DNA of 64,000 nt from Bradyrhizobium sp. NDS-1 (GTDB lineage Bacteria; Pseudomonadota; Alphaproteobacteria; Rhizobiales; Xanthobacteraceae): the NCBI RefSeq assembly GCF_032918005.1, contig NZ_CP136628.1:5627501-5691500 (forward strand). Reading direction: 5' to 3'. The position numbers were made by a program, and so were the translations under genes. The notes beneath the pieces were generated by a model, which searched no databases, was not told where the DNA came from, and was given only the letters and a program-made list of their open reading frames with translations. Every line of letters starts with the position of its first letter. Positions within the stretch are counted from its first letter, which is position 1. Positions 27,013-35,885 of this stretch are shown here, one piece after another.

Positions 27013-28227
27013 CTACCCCATCACCCCGCCGCGCCTGATCAGCTCCTTGCCCACCGCCGCCAGATGCACCTGGTCCGGGCCGTCGCCGATGCGGATGAAG
27101 CGGGCGTAGACATAGGCGCGGGCGAGGAAGGTGTCCTGCGAAACGCCGGCGGCGCCGTGAATCTGGATGGCGCGGTCGATAACGCGGGCGGCCATGCTGG
27201 GCACCACGATCTTGGCAGCGGCGATGAGGTCGCGCGCCGCCTTGTTACCCTCGCGGTCCATCTTGTCGGCGGCCTGCAGCGTGAGCAGGCGCGCCTGCGC
27301 AATCTCGCAGAAGGAATGTGCGATGTCCTCGCGCACCGAACCCTGCTCGGCCAGCGGCTTGCCGAAGGCAACGCGCGAGACCGACCGCTGGCACATCAAT
27401 TCCAGCGCGCGCTGGGCGCAGCCGATCAGCCGCATGCAATGATGGATGCGGCCTGGCCCGAGCCGCCCCTGCGCGATCTCGAAGCCGCGGCCCTCGCCGA
27501 GCAAAATGTTCTCTGCGGGCACGCGGACGTTCTCGTAGACGATCTCGGGATGGCCGACAGGGGCGTCGTCATAGCCGTAGGTGAGCATGTCGCGGACGAT
27601 ACGGACGCCGGGCGTATTTTTCGGCACCAGGATCATGGATTGCTGGCGATGGCGATCGGGATCGTCAGGCGCGGTCTTGCCCATCACGATCAGGATCTCG
27701 CAATCCTCGTTCATGGCGCCCGAGGTGAACCATTTGCGGCCGTTGATGACGTAGTCGTTTCCATCGCGCTTGATCTCGCACTGGATGTTGGTGGCATCGC
27801 TGGAGGCGACCTGCGGCTCGGTCATCGAGAAGCCTGAGCGGATGCGCCCCTCGAGCAGCGGCTTCAGCCAGCGCTCCTGCTGCGCCGGCGTGCCGTAGTT
27901 CGCCAGCACCTCCATGTTGCCGACATCGGGCGCCGAGCAATTGAACACCTCGGGCGCCCAGAGAATGCGGCCCATGATCTCCTTCACGGGCGCATATTCG
28001 AGATTGGTCAGGCCCGGTCCGTGCTCGCCTGACAGGAACAGGTTCCAGAGCCCCTGCTCGCGCGCGAGGCGCTTCAGGTCCTGCAGAATTAGCGGCGTCT
28101 TGTAGCGCGATGCTTCCGGCTTGACCTGCTCGTAGTAGAGCTCCTCGACCGGCTCGACATGCGCTCGCATGAACTGGCGGACACGCTCCTGCAGCTCGAG
28201 CGAACGGGGAGAGTGTTGAAAGTCCAT
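27013..28227 (-). CDS. Acyl-CoA dehydrogenase family protein (ACAD10/11-like)
   Basis: The 404-residue flavoprotein oxidises an acyl-CoA to the 2-enoyl-CoA. Family marks are [16 protein letters not shown] (flavin/acyl site), the [11 protein letters not shown] block, and the C-terminal helices with [18 protein letters not shown]. The end [10 protein letters not shown] is typical of the ACAD10/11-like branch, which prefers unusual or hydroxylated acyl chains. The ATG at 28227 is preceded by GAAGGAGG, so the start is secure. A dispersed palindrome separates it from the next gene upstream. Confidence 0.9.
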   Translation of the reverse strand: MDFQHSPRSLELQERVRQFMRAHVEPVEELYYEQVKPEASRYKTPLILQDLKRLAREQGLWNLFLSGEHGPGLTNLEYAPVKEIMGRILWAPEVFNCSAPDVGNMEVLANYGTPAQQERWLKPLLEGRIRSGFSMTEPQVASSDATNIQCEIKRDGNDYVINGRKWFTSGAMNEDCEILIVMGKTAPDDPDRHRQQSMILVPKNTPGVRIVRDMLTYGYDDAPVGHPEIVYENVRVPAENILLGEGRGFEIAQGRLGPGRIHHCMRLIGCAQRALELMCQRSVSRVAFGKPLAEQGSVREDIAHSFCEIAQARLLTLQAADKMDREGNKAARDLIAAAKIVVPSMAARVIDRAIQIHGAAGVSQDTFLARAYVYARFIRIGDGPDQVHLAAVGKELIRRGGVMG

Positions 28228-28242
28228 GGTAGCCTCCTTCTT

Positions 28243-28378
28243 CCTTCTCCCCTTGTGGGAGAAGGTGGCGCGAAGCGCCGGATGAGGGGTTCTCTCCTCC
28301 GGCAACACCGTTCGCGAGGAGAGAGACCCCTCACCCGGCTGCGCTTCGCGCATCCACCCTCTCCCACAAGGGGAGAGG
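28243..28378. repeat. Dispersed palindrome, family 4 (136 bp)
   Basis: The arms CCTTCTCCCCTTGTGGGAGA and CTCTCCCACAAGGGGAGAGG flank GGTGGCGCGAAGCGCCGGATGAGGGGT-type inner arms, the inner arm mirrored with small changes. It lies between the acyl-CoA dehydrogenase start and the substrate-binding protein stop. A related, shorter copy is at 39330-39437. Confidence 0.8.
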
Positions 28379-28412
28379 ATGAACCGTTTCCGTGGTCGCT
28401 ATCTGTCCCGCC

Positions 28413-29624
28413 TCACGTCCCCTTCAGCAGCTCGCTCGCGACGATCCAGTCGTTGCCGTCGAACTGCAGCATATAGCCGTCCTTGATCGGGCGGAAATCC
28501 TGCGGCGTGGTGTTGAGCGTGATGCCGGGCATCAGCAGCGACAGCGGCACGTTCTTCAAATTCGCCGCCTGCGCCATGATGTTCTCGCGCGTGAGATTGT
28601 CCTTGCATTGCTTCAGCAGCACCACCAGCGCTTCGGCGACGGTGTAGCCGTAGAGGCCGGCGACGTTGTTGACGTCGGCATTGGGCAGGCGCTTCTTCAT
28701 GAAATCGATATAGGCAGACATCGCCGGATCGTTCTTCGGCGTCTCGACGAACGGCTTGAGCGCGCCGAGCGACAGCACGCCCTTTCCGGCATCGAGGCCC
28801 GCGGGCACCATCACGGTGGCCTTGTTGGCGCAGCCGCTCGCGATGAAGCGCGTCGCCTGCCAGCCGACCTCATGCGCCTTGCGGATCGCCTGCGCGCAGG
28901 CGCGCGGCGTCACCGAATAGATCAGGAAGACGTCGGCTTTCGTATTCGCCAGCGTCAGCACCTGGGAATCGACGGTGGGGTCGGCGACCTCGAAGCTCGA
29001 GGCCATCGCGATCGCCTTGTCGGCGTCGGCACCGAGCGCCTCCTTGACGCCGCGCAGATATTCCTTGCCGGCGTCGTCGTTCTGATAGAGCACCGCGAAA
29101 CGCGCATTCGGGTTCTTGGCGCGGGCATAGGCGACGTCGATCGCGGCCTCGCTGGTGTAGTTCGGCGCCCAGGGCAGCGCCATCGACCAGGGCATGTTGG
29201 CGGGATCGTTCCACTTGGAGGCCGAGCTGATCAGGAAGAGCTGCGGGACCTTGTTGCTGTTGAGATATTTCGCGATCGCCGAGCTCGGCGCCGTGCCCAT
29301 GGTCGCGAAGATGAAGGCGACGCCGTCGCCCTCGACCAGCCGGCGTGCCGCCTCCATGGTCTTGGGCGGCGAGAACGCGTCGTCGAGCGAGATCAGATTG
29401 AGCTTGCGGCCGTTGACCCCGCCTTTCTCGTTGACCTCGTCGAAATAGGCGGAGATCACCCTGCCCGTAATGCTGAGCGGCGAGGCCGGCCCACTATAGG
29501 GCATGGTGTTGCCGATCTTGATCTCGGTGTCGCTGACGCCGGGACCGTAGGATTTCTGCGCGGCGGCGGGCGTGGACAGGCAGGCGGCAGCCAGCGCTGC
29601 GGCCAACACCAATGCGGCTTTCAT
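28413..29624 (-). CDS. ABC transporter substrate-binding protein (branched-chain amino acid type)
   Basis: The 403-residue protein has a signal peptide (1-22, ending PAAAQ) and a type I periplasmic-binding-protein fold of the Leu/Ile/Val family (TEIKIGNTMPYSGPAS at the start, two lobes linked by hinges). These proteins deliver branched-chain amino acids or, very often in rhizobia, aromatic or short-chain acids to a LivFGHM-type transporter. No permease or ATPase gene is adjacent, so it is an orphan here. The nearby acyl-CoA dehydrogenase suggests an organic acid ligand, which is a guess. Confidence 0.88.
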   Translation of the reverse strand: MKAALVLAAALAAACLSTPAAAQKSYGPGVSDTEIKIGNTMPYSGPASPLSITGRVISAYFDEVNEKGGVNGRKLNLISLDDAFSPPKTMEAARRLVEGDGVAFIFATMGTAPSSAIAKYLNSNKVPQLFLISSASKWNDPANMPWSMALPWAPNYTSEAAIDVAYARAKNPNARFAVLYQNDDAGKEYLRGVKEALGADADKAIAMASSFEVADPTVDSQVLTLANTKADVFLIYSVTPRACAQAIRKAHEVGWQATRFIASGCANKATVMVPAGLDAGKGVLSLGALKPFVETPKNDPAMSAYIDFMKKRLPNADVNNVAGLYGYTVAEALVVLLKQCKDNLTRENIMAQAANLKNVPLSLLMPGITLNTTPQDFRPIKDGYMLQFDGNDWIVASELLKGT

Positions 29625-29754
29625 GGTTTCTCCCCGATGATTGTCCCCGCTACGCCATGAGGCGGTCGCGCGGCGCGCTGCTTTTTGTCAGCGCGTCAGA
29701 TCAACGGAGTTGCGTCACACGGTCTTGCGTCGAGTTGCTGATGACCCGGCTCGG

Positions 29755-30330
29755 TCAACGACGCCGCTTCAGACCGAGGCCCAGACTGATCCATCCGGCT
29801 CCCGCCATGATGAGGTCGATGCCGAGGAACAGGCCGAGGATGTAGACGCTGTTGACCGGCCAGCGCGCAACGATCAAGAGGCCAAGCAGAAGCGTGATCG
29901 CGCCCGAGACCGCCACCCACACCCACGGCGTCTCACGTTTCATGTTGAAGGCGAGGAACAACCTGATGGCGCCGGAGGCAATCAGTGACGCACCCAGAAA
30001 GAGCGTCAACAGCACCGCCGCGAGCAGCGGGTTCTGAAAGGTCACGAAGCCCGCGATGACGTAGAGCACGCCGAGCAGGGCCCAGATCAGGAACTTGCCC
30101 CAGCTTTTCAACTGGAATGCGCCGATGATTTCGGCGACACCGGCGACGATCATCATGGCGCCGACCACGACCACGCTCGCTATCGTCGCCATCGCCACGC
30201 TGCCGAGCGCGACGAAGCCGGCGATCAGATAGACGACACCGAGCGCGACGATCCAGCCCCATTTGGCATGCAGCGCAGCAATGCCCGAGCCGAGACTCCC
30301 GTGGGGAGACGTATCCGAAGCACTTGTCAT
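29755..30330 (-). CDS. HdeD-family (DUF308) membrane protein
   Basis: The 191-residue protein has six predicted membrane helices arranged as two three-helix repeats, as in HdeD/DUF308 proteins. The helices contain GWIVALGVVYLIAGFVALGS and related stretches. HdeD is linked to acid resistance at high cell density in enterobacteria; the role here is unknown. The start ATG at 30330 has GCAGGAG upstream. Confidence 0.85.
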   Translation of the reverse strand: MTSASDTSPHGSLGSGIAALHAKWGWIVALGVVYLIAGFVALGSVAMATIASVVVVGAMMIVAGVAEIIGAFQLKSWGKFLIWALLGVLYVIAGFVTFQNPLLAAVLLTLFLGASLIASGAIRLFLAFNMKRETPWVWVAVSGAITLLLGLLIVARWPVNSVYILGLFLGIDLIMAGAGWISLGLGLKRRR

Positions 30331-30484
30331 GGCGGTTCACTCCTGCTGCGAAGCCCCCGACGCACAATTCAAGATAGCACGAGCCGTACCGGGACGACAG
30401 CCAGCAGAACACCGCCGTCCGGCAGCAACATTGATGCAAGTCAAGATCGAATGCAGCGAAAATGTCTGGTCTCGCCTTCGATGG

Positions 30485-31381
30485 TCAGGCGCGCTCGGCC
30501 GCCTTGCGCACGTCGAGCACGGCCCGCGCCCATTCGGCCGGCCGCTCCTGTGGCAGATTGTGGCCGGCATCGGTGAAGACGCGCCGCTCGAACGAGCCTT
30601 CGAATTTGCGCGCGTGATGGGCTGTGCCGGGATTGACGCCGTCGCTGTCGCCGTCGATCGCGATGGTCGGGACGCGGATCGCCGGCTGGCCTGCGAGCCT
30701 CGCCTCGATCGCGGCATAGGCAGGATCGCCCGCGACCAGCGCGTAGCGGTGGCGGTAGGAGTGGATCACGACATCGACGAAATCAGGATTGTCGAAGGAC
30801 ACCGCGCTCCGCTCGAACGTGGTGTCGTCGAACGCCCATTTCGGCGACCACATCGACCAGAGCTGTCGCGCGAAACCGCGGCGGTTGCGCTCCAGCGCAA
30901 GGCGGCCACGCTCGTTGTGGAAGAGATATTGATACCAGAGCGCGGCTTCCTCCGGCGGCGAGGCCGGCTCCATGGCGCGGGCGATGTTCTGAATGTTGTA
31001 GGAATTGCCGGAAACGAGCCCGATCACGCGCTCCGGATGAAGCGCCGAGACCACGCAGGCCGCGCGTCCGCCCCAGTCATAGCCCCCGATCACCGCGCGC
31101 GTGATGCCGAGCGCGTCCATGAAGGCCAAGAGATCGGCGCCGAGCGCCGCCTGCTCGCCGGAGCGCGGCGTCCCGGGAAAGCGAAACCGCGTCGGCCCAT
31201 AGCCGCGCAGCCAGGGCACCAGCACCCGCGCGCCTCCTTGCGCGATGAGGGGCGCCGCCTCGGCATAGGCGTTCACGTCGTAGGGAAAACCGTGGCCCAT
31301 GATACAGGGCCAGCCGTCCGGCGCGCCGTATTCGCGATAGGCGATGTCGAGGATATCCGTGGCGATCGTTTTTTGTTGCAT
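30485..31381 (-). CDS. Alpha/beta-hydrolase with Asp nucleophile (epoxide hydrolase/dehalogenase-like)
   Basis: The 298-residue protein has the alpha/beta-hydrolase fold. The nucleophile elbow is GGYDWGG with D102, the choice of Asp over Ser pointing to epoxide hydrolase or haloalkane dehalogenase chemistry. The oxyanion HGFPYD is near 30, and the catalytic His is in DAGHNLPQERP near the end. No signal peptide. The substrate cannot be told. The stop of the HD-domain gene lies 34 bp from its start, so they may be co-transcribed. Confidence 0.85.
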   Translation of the reverse strand: MQQKTIATDILDIAYREYGAPDGWPCIMGHGFPYDVNAYAEAAPLIAQGGARVLVPWLRGYGPTRFRFPGTPRSGEQAALGADLLAFMDALGITRAVIGGYDWGGRAACVVSALHPERVIGLVSGNSYNIQNIARAMEPASPPEEAALWYQYLFHNERGRLALERNRRGFARQLWSMWSPKWAFDDTTFERSAVSFDNPDFVDVVIHSYRHRYALVAGDPAYAAIEARLAGQPAIRVPTIAIDGDSDGVNPGTAHHARKFEGSFERRVFTDAGHNLPQERPAEWARAVLDVRKAAERA

Positions 31382-31415
31382 GGTTGCTCGCGGCGCCGGG
31401 AGACAGTCGCCCGAA

Positions 31416-32243
31416 CTATCTCTGCGGGCCGGACAGCGAGATGTCGCGCTCGGCGCGGAACACGTTGCTGTAGAGATTGGCGATCCATTGCCGACCGATC
31501 TCGGTCTTGTTGAGATAGCCGATCTCGGTCTGGATGTGGGGCGCGACGCTGTTCCAGTAGAATTGCGGATAGCGGTTCACGATGTCGGCGGGCGAGTCGT
31601 AGCCGAGCTGGCGGTTCATGCCGACCTCCTCGAACTCGTAATAGAGCGCGTTCGCCTTGCGCAGATAGTTGGGATCGCCGAGCTGCCCGATGAAGTCGGC
31701 GGCGCGCAGGATCGAGGCTTCGTCGTCATAGTCCTGGCCTTCGCGGGCCGGAAAGCGTGTCCCCTCGATGGCGCGGGCAACGCGCTCCGGATCTACACCG
31801 GGAATATGCCGCAGCCGCCGGGTCACGTAGAGCTTCGAGCGATCGACGTGATACATCATCAGGCTCGCATCCGATGCACCACGCGGTAACGATATCTTGG
31901 TGTCGGCCGCGTCAATGACGAAGCCGTCGGAATCGTCCTCCTCGAACAGCCCGCGCACATAGCCGATGTCGTGGGCGAGGCAGGCAATCAGGACATGGAC
32001 GTAATCCTCGGCCGACAGGTGGGTATGAAGGCTTCGGCCGCCGAGGATCGCCTGGGCCGCCAGCGTCACCAGCATCGTGTGCTCGATATTGTGGTAGAGC
32101 GCATCGCTGTTGCCGATGCATTCCATCGCGGTGCGGGTCGCGCTCTCGACGATATTGGCAGAAGTCTCATCGTACCGGCGACGCATGAACTTGCCGAGGA
32201 ATTGCTCCAGGGATTCAGCCGCCAGTCTCGGTAAGGTTATCAT
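31416..32243 (-). CDS. HD-domain metal-dependent phosphohydrolase
   Basis: The 275-residue protein has an HD/PDEase-like metal site: H51 and H55 in YHNIEHTML, and the H91-D92 pair in CLAHDIGYVRG. A downstream Asp in LRAADFIGQLGD could complete it. Such proteins hydrolyse phosphomonoesters or cyclic nucleotides; the substrate is unknown. No partner domain is present. Its ATG overlaps by four bases the end of a short open frame (32240-32395). Confidence 0.8.
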   Translation of the reverse strand: MITLPRLAAESLEQFLGKFMRRRYDETSANIVESATRTAMECIGNSDALYHNIEHTMLVTLAAQAILGGRSLHTHLSAEDYVHVLIACLAHDIGYVRGLFEEDDSDGFVIDAADTKISLPRGASDASLMMYHVDRSKLYVTRRLRHIPGVDPERVARAIEGTRFPAREGQDYDDEASILRAADFIGQLGDPNYLRKANALYYEFEEVGMNRQLGYDSPADIVNRYPQFYWNSVAPHIQTEIGYLNKTEIGRQWIANLYSNVFRAERDISLSGPQR

Positions 32244-32395
32244 GGATGCAGCCCCGTCCGCTGGTGTCCCATGCCATCTCCCGACGTCTCATAATTGTCC
32301 GCGACGCAACGGGAAGCATAGCCCATCTTGGGCCGGCTGGCCAAACCCTTGGGAACGCGATTACGGAAATATGTTACCGTTGTGCTATGCGACAT
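32240..32395 (-). CDS. Possible 51-residue leader peptide upstream of the HD-domain gene
   Basis: The frame starts at an ATG (32395), encodes 51 residues beginning MSHSTTVTYFRNRV, and ends in TGA that overlaps the start of the HD gene (ATGA). The overlap suggests coupling, but no ribosome binding site is visible and codon use gives little support. Treat as tentative. Confidence 0.25.
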   Translation of the reverse strand: MSHSTTVTYFRNRVPKGLASRPKMGYASRCVADNYETSGDGMGHQRTGLHP

Positions 32396-32457
32396 CGCGG
32401 TTGCGGCAGCGGCCCGATACATCCTCGCGGGCAGGCAGCGGCACGGGAGCCCCGCTT

Positions 32458-33336
32458 CTACTCCACCAGCACCACGTCGACGGCGACGCCGAGCTTCTGC
32501 TTCGGCGAGCCGACGATGATGCCGTCGACCGGCGAGACGTCGGAGAAATCGCGCCCCACTGCAAGCACGATATGGTCGTTGCCAATCAGCAGATCGTTGG
32601 TCGGATCGAAATCGACCCAGCCAAGCTCGGTCCCGCACCACAGCGACACCCAGGCATGGGTGGCATCGGCACCTTGCAGGCGTGCCTGGCCAGGCGGCGG
32701 AATGGTGCGCAGATATCCGCTGACATAGGCCGCTGGCAGACCGAGCCCGCGCAGCCCCGCGATCATGACATGGGCAAAATCCTGGCAGACGCCATGACGC
32801 TTGTCGAAAACCTCGCCAAGCGGCGTCGAGATCACCGTCGCCTTGGAGTCGTAGCGAAACTGGTTGTGAATACGATGCATCAGATCAACCGCGCCTTGGA
32901 GGATGCCTGCGCCGGGCGGAAAGCTTTCCGCCGCATAGGCGCTGACGGGACGCAGCACCGGCACCAGCGGGCTGGCGAAGACATAGCCGACCGGCGAGGC
33001 CGGCCCGAGGCTCGTCGCCTCGAAGGCGATATCGCGAACGCTCTCCCAGGGCGGACTGAGCGCATCGCGCGCCGGCGGCTGGCGCGACACCGTGACGCGC
33101 GAGCGCGAGTCGATGCGCAGATTGCGATGCGCGGCCTCGATCACGACGCTCTCGGTGAGCGTGCCGAAGAAATCGCGCCGCACCGTCCGCTCGGCAGGCC
33201 GCGGACGTATCTCGACACGGTGCGAGATCAGCTGCTGGCCGCCGCCACTGCGCGGCTCCAGCCGCAGCGTGCAGCGGGCAAAGCTGACGGGATACTCGTA
33301 TTCATAGGTCGTGACGTGACGGATGTCGTAGATCAC
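32458..33336 (-). CDS. Transglutaminase-like cysteine protease-fold protein
   Basis: The 292-residue protein starts YDIRHVTTYEYEYPVSFARCTLRL after a GTG, an N-terminal beta domain common to bacterial transglutaminase-like proteins, followed by the papain-like core. The catalytic triad is visible as C184 (RHGVCQDFAHV), H228 (ATHAWVSLW) and D244 (WVDFDPTND). The GTG at 33336 overlaps the previous gene's stop by four bases (GTGA). An in-frame stretch upstream of the GTG is antiparallel to conserved sequence of the neighbouring gene and is not coding. Third gene of the transglutaminase/ATP-grasp/alpha-E operon. Confidence 0.9.
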   Translation of the reverse strand: MIYDIRHVTTYEYEYPVSFARCTLRLEPRSGGGQQLISHRVEIRPRPAERTVRRDFFGTLTESVVIEAAHRNLRIDSRSRVTVSRQPPARDALSPPWESVRDIAFEATSLGPASPVGYVFASPLVPVLRPVSAYAAESFPPGAGILQGAVDLMHRIHNQFRYDSKATVISTPLGEVFDKRHGVCQDFAHVMIAGLRGLGLPAAYVSGYLRTIPPPGQARLQGADATHAWVSLWCGTELGWVDFDPTNDLLIGNDHIVLAVGRDFSDVSPVDGIIVGSPKQKLGVAVDVVLVE

Positions 33337-35858
33337 GCCAGCCCCGTCAGCTTTTCCGGCCGGCTGGCATTGGGACCATGCGGGAAATAGTGCTGCCCGA
33401 TCGCCTCGGCGAGGCTGAGCAGATCCTGCTCCAGCGCGAACAGCGTCTTGACCTCGAGCTTCTCGGCCTCCGCGGTCGCAAGCATCGCCTCCATGGCGAC
33501 CGCAAGGCGTTGCGGCTTCTCGATCAGGCCGTGCTCCTTCAGGCTCGGCAGCGCCGCGATGTGCTCGTTCAGCGTCGTGACCTGGAACGCGACCGAGCGC
33601 GGATTGTAGGGATCGAGCACGGCAAGATCGCGCACCGGCGCCAGGATCGGCGCCAGCAGATAGCGCGAGCGGTAGGTGATCTGGCAATCCACCAGCGTCA
33701 GCAGGATGTCGAGATCCTCGTCGCCGGCCTCGTCATAGGCGAACTGGCGCGTGAAACGCGTGGTGTTGATGGCGCGCTCGGTGCGGCGGCCGATGTCGAG
33801 GAAGCGCCAGCCGGCGGCGCGATTCATGTTCTCCTGTGCCAGGCCGGCAAAGCTCGCGAGCTCCTGCAAGGTCAGCTCGGCCGCGCTGACCACGCTGTCG
33901 TCGTCCTCCACCTCGTAAGCCAGCCGTTCGGCCATCTCGGTGATGACCTGCCAGGCGTCGGGCGACAGCCGCTCGCGCAAGGAGGTTGCCGTGCGCTGCG
34001 CCGCGCGCACCAGCGACAGCGCCGAACCGAAGCGATCCGGACTCTGCAACGCCTCGGCGACGATGCGCCCGTGCGCGGTGCGCGATGTTTGCGAAACCGC
34101 GCCCCAGGCCACCAGAAGCCGCTGGATGCGTTCGGTCGATTGCAGCGAGGCCGCCGTGCCCTTGTTGGGGCCGCTCGGCGAGCCCAAGGCGCGCACGAGG
34201 CGCAGCGTCGCCTCGGCGCGTTCGAGATAGCGGCCGAGCCAGAACAGATTGTCGGCGGCGCGGCTCGGCAGCACGCCCGCGATGCGGCGGATTCGCACCT
34301 TGTCGGTCGCCGGCAGCAGGGTCGCGGTCGAGACCTGCTTGTCGGAGACGACCCAGACGTCGGCAGCGCGCGCACCGTCGCCCATCGACACCGCGCGCGC
34401 GTCGGGCTGCTCGGCGATGCGGCAGAAGCCACCGGGCATGATGGCCCAGCCATCCGGTGTCGCCGCCGCGAACACGCGCAGCACGAACGGACGCGGGCTG
34501 ATCTGGCCCTGGTCCCACACCGGCATGGTGGAGAGCCGCACCACCTCTTGGCCGACATAATCCATGCCGCGCGCACTGATGGCCTCGACCAGACGCTGGC
34601 GATCGCCGGCATCCAATTCGCTTGCCAGCACCGGGCCCGCGCGGTCGAGACCGGGCACGGCGCGCTGGTAGGCGCCTTCGATCGCGACCTCGTCGAGCCG
34701 CGCCAGCACCTCCTCGCGCGCCGATCGCTGCCCGCACCACCAGGTCGCGATGTGCGGCATCTTCAGCTCTTCGCCGAGCAGGCGGCGGCTGAGTGCCGGC
34801 AGGAAGCCGAGCAGCGCCCGCGCCTCCAGGACGCCCGAGCCCGGCATGTTGGCGACGACGACGCCGTCCTTGCGCAGCACGTCAATGAGGCCGGGGACCC
34901 CGAGATGCGAGGAGGCATCGAGCTCGAGCGGGTCGAGCGAGTTGGAATCGACCCGGCGCAGCAGCACGTCGAGCCGCTTCAGCCCGGCGACGGTGCGGAT
35001 GTGGATACGGTTGTCGCTGACGGCGAGATCGTCGCCCTCGACGAGGAGGAAGCCGAGATAGCGCGCCAGCGTCGCGTGCTCGAAATAGGTCTCGCTGAAA
35101 CTGCCGGGGGTGAGCACGCCGATGCGCGGCTCGTCGCGGTCGGCGCGGGCGCGAAGTGAATCGCGGAAGGCCTCGAAGAACGGCGCAACGCGCGGCACGT
35201 TCATCGACTTGTAGAGGTCGGAGAAGGCGCGCGAGAGTACCAGGCGGTTCTCCAGCGCGTAGCCCGCGCCCGACGGCGCCTGGGTGCGGTCGCCGAGCAC
35301 CCACCAGCGGCCGTCGGGCCCGCGGCCGACATCGGCGGCGTAGATCGAGAGATAGCGTCCACCCGGCGGCGGCACGCCGCAGACGGGGCGGAGATATTCG
35401 GGACTGCCGGCGATCGCAGCTGCCGGCAGCGCGCCTTCGGCGACCAGCCGGCCTTCGCCATAGATGTCGCCCAGCACGCGCTCGAGCAGCTCGGCGCGCT
35501 GGGTGATGCCGGCGCAAAGCTGCCGCCAATCGGCCTCGTCGATCAAAAGCGGCAGATGGCTGATCGACCAGGGCCGATCGGCGCTGTCGCCGGGGGCGCG
35601 ATAGGTGACGCCGGCCTCGCGGAGGTGACGGTCGGCCATGCCGAAGCGCCGCTCGATCTCGTCGGGCGCGAGCGCGCCGAAGGCATCGAAGAAGCGGCTC
35701 CAGACCGCGCGCGGGGCGCCGTCGGGCCCCAAGAACTCGTCGGGAATACCGGGCAGGCGCTTATAATCGCGGACCCACTGCGCAAGGCGGCGCTGGCCTT
35801 CGCGCTGGCCTTGCGCTCTACCCGCCTTGTCGTCCTGTTCGGCCGCGCCCTCGCCCAT
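33333..35858 (-). CDS. Circularly permuted ATP-grasp fused to alpha-E domain
   Basis: The 841-residue protein is a fusion. Residues about 70-530 form a type 2 circularly permuted ATP-grasp domain (blocks PGGRYLSIYAADVGRGPDG, TPGSFSETYFEHATLARYLG, LVEGDDL, PFVLRVFAAATPDG). Residues about 545-840 form the all-helical alpha-E domain (ADNLFWLGRYLERAEATLR). Many genomes encode the two parts as separate neighbours. ATP-grasp enzymes of this type are predicted to form amide or peptide bonds on an unknown substrate; no biochemistry is known to me. The ATG at 35858 has GGGAGAGG upstream, and it starts 27 bp after the DUF2126 gene stop. Confidence 0.9.
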   Translation of the reverse strand: MGEGAAEQDDKAGRAQGQREGQRRLAQWVRDYKRLPGIPDEFLGPDGAPRAVWSRFFDAFGALAPDEIERRFGMADRHLREAGVTYRAPGDSADRPWSISHLPLLIDEADWRQLCAGITQRAELLERVLGDIYGEGRLVAEGALPAAAIAGSPEYLRPVCGVPPPGGRYLSIYAADVGRGPDGRWWVLGDRTQAPSGAGYALENRLVLSRAFSDLYKSMNVPRVAPFFEAFRDSLRARADRDEPRIGVLTPGSFSETYFEHATLARYLGFLLVEGDDLAVSDNRIHIRTVAGLKRLDVLLRRVDSNSLDPLELDASSHLGVPGLIDVLRKDGVVVANMPGSGVLEARALLGFLPALSRRLLGEELKMPHIATWWCGQRSAREEVLARLDEVAIEGAYQRAVPGLDRAGPVLASELDAGDRQRLVEAISARGMDYVGQEVVRLSTMPVWDQGQISPRPFVLRVFAAATPDGWAIMPGGFCRIAEQPDARAVSMGDGARAADVWVVSDKQVSTATLLPATDKVRIRRIAGVLPSRAADNLFWLGRYLERAEATLRLVRALGSPSGPNKGTAASLQSTERIQRLLVAWGAVSQTSRTAHGRIVAEALQSPDRFGSALSLVRAAQRTATSLRERLSPDAWQVITEMAERLAYEVEDDDSVVSAAELTLQELASFAGLAQENMNRAAGWRFLDIGRRTERAINTTRFTRQFAYDEAGDEDLDILLTLVDCQITYRSRYLLAPILAPVRDLAVLDPYNPRSVAFQVTTLNEHIAALPSLKEHGLIEKPQRLAVAMEAMLATAEAEKLEVKTLFALEQDLLSLAEAIGQHYFPHGPNASRPEKLTGLA

Positions 35859-35885
35859 GCGCCTCTCCCTGCCCCACCATCATAC

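Noticed and set aside
30263-31513. Long plus-strand open frame opposite the alpha/beta hydrolase gene
   Set aside because: Arg/Ala/Gly-rich shadow of a real gene whose catalytic residues are visible on the minus strand.
33337-33687. N-terminal extension of the small transglutaminase frame
   Set aside because: The extension lies antisense-in-frame over the conserved alpha-E region of the upstream gene; the GTG at 33336 with a GTGA overlap begins the conserved domain.
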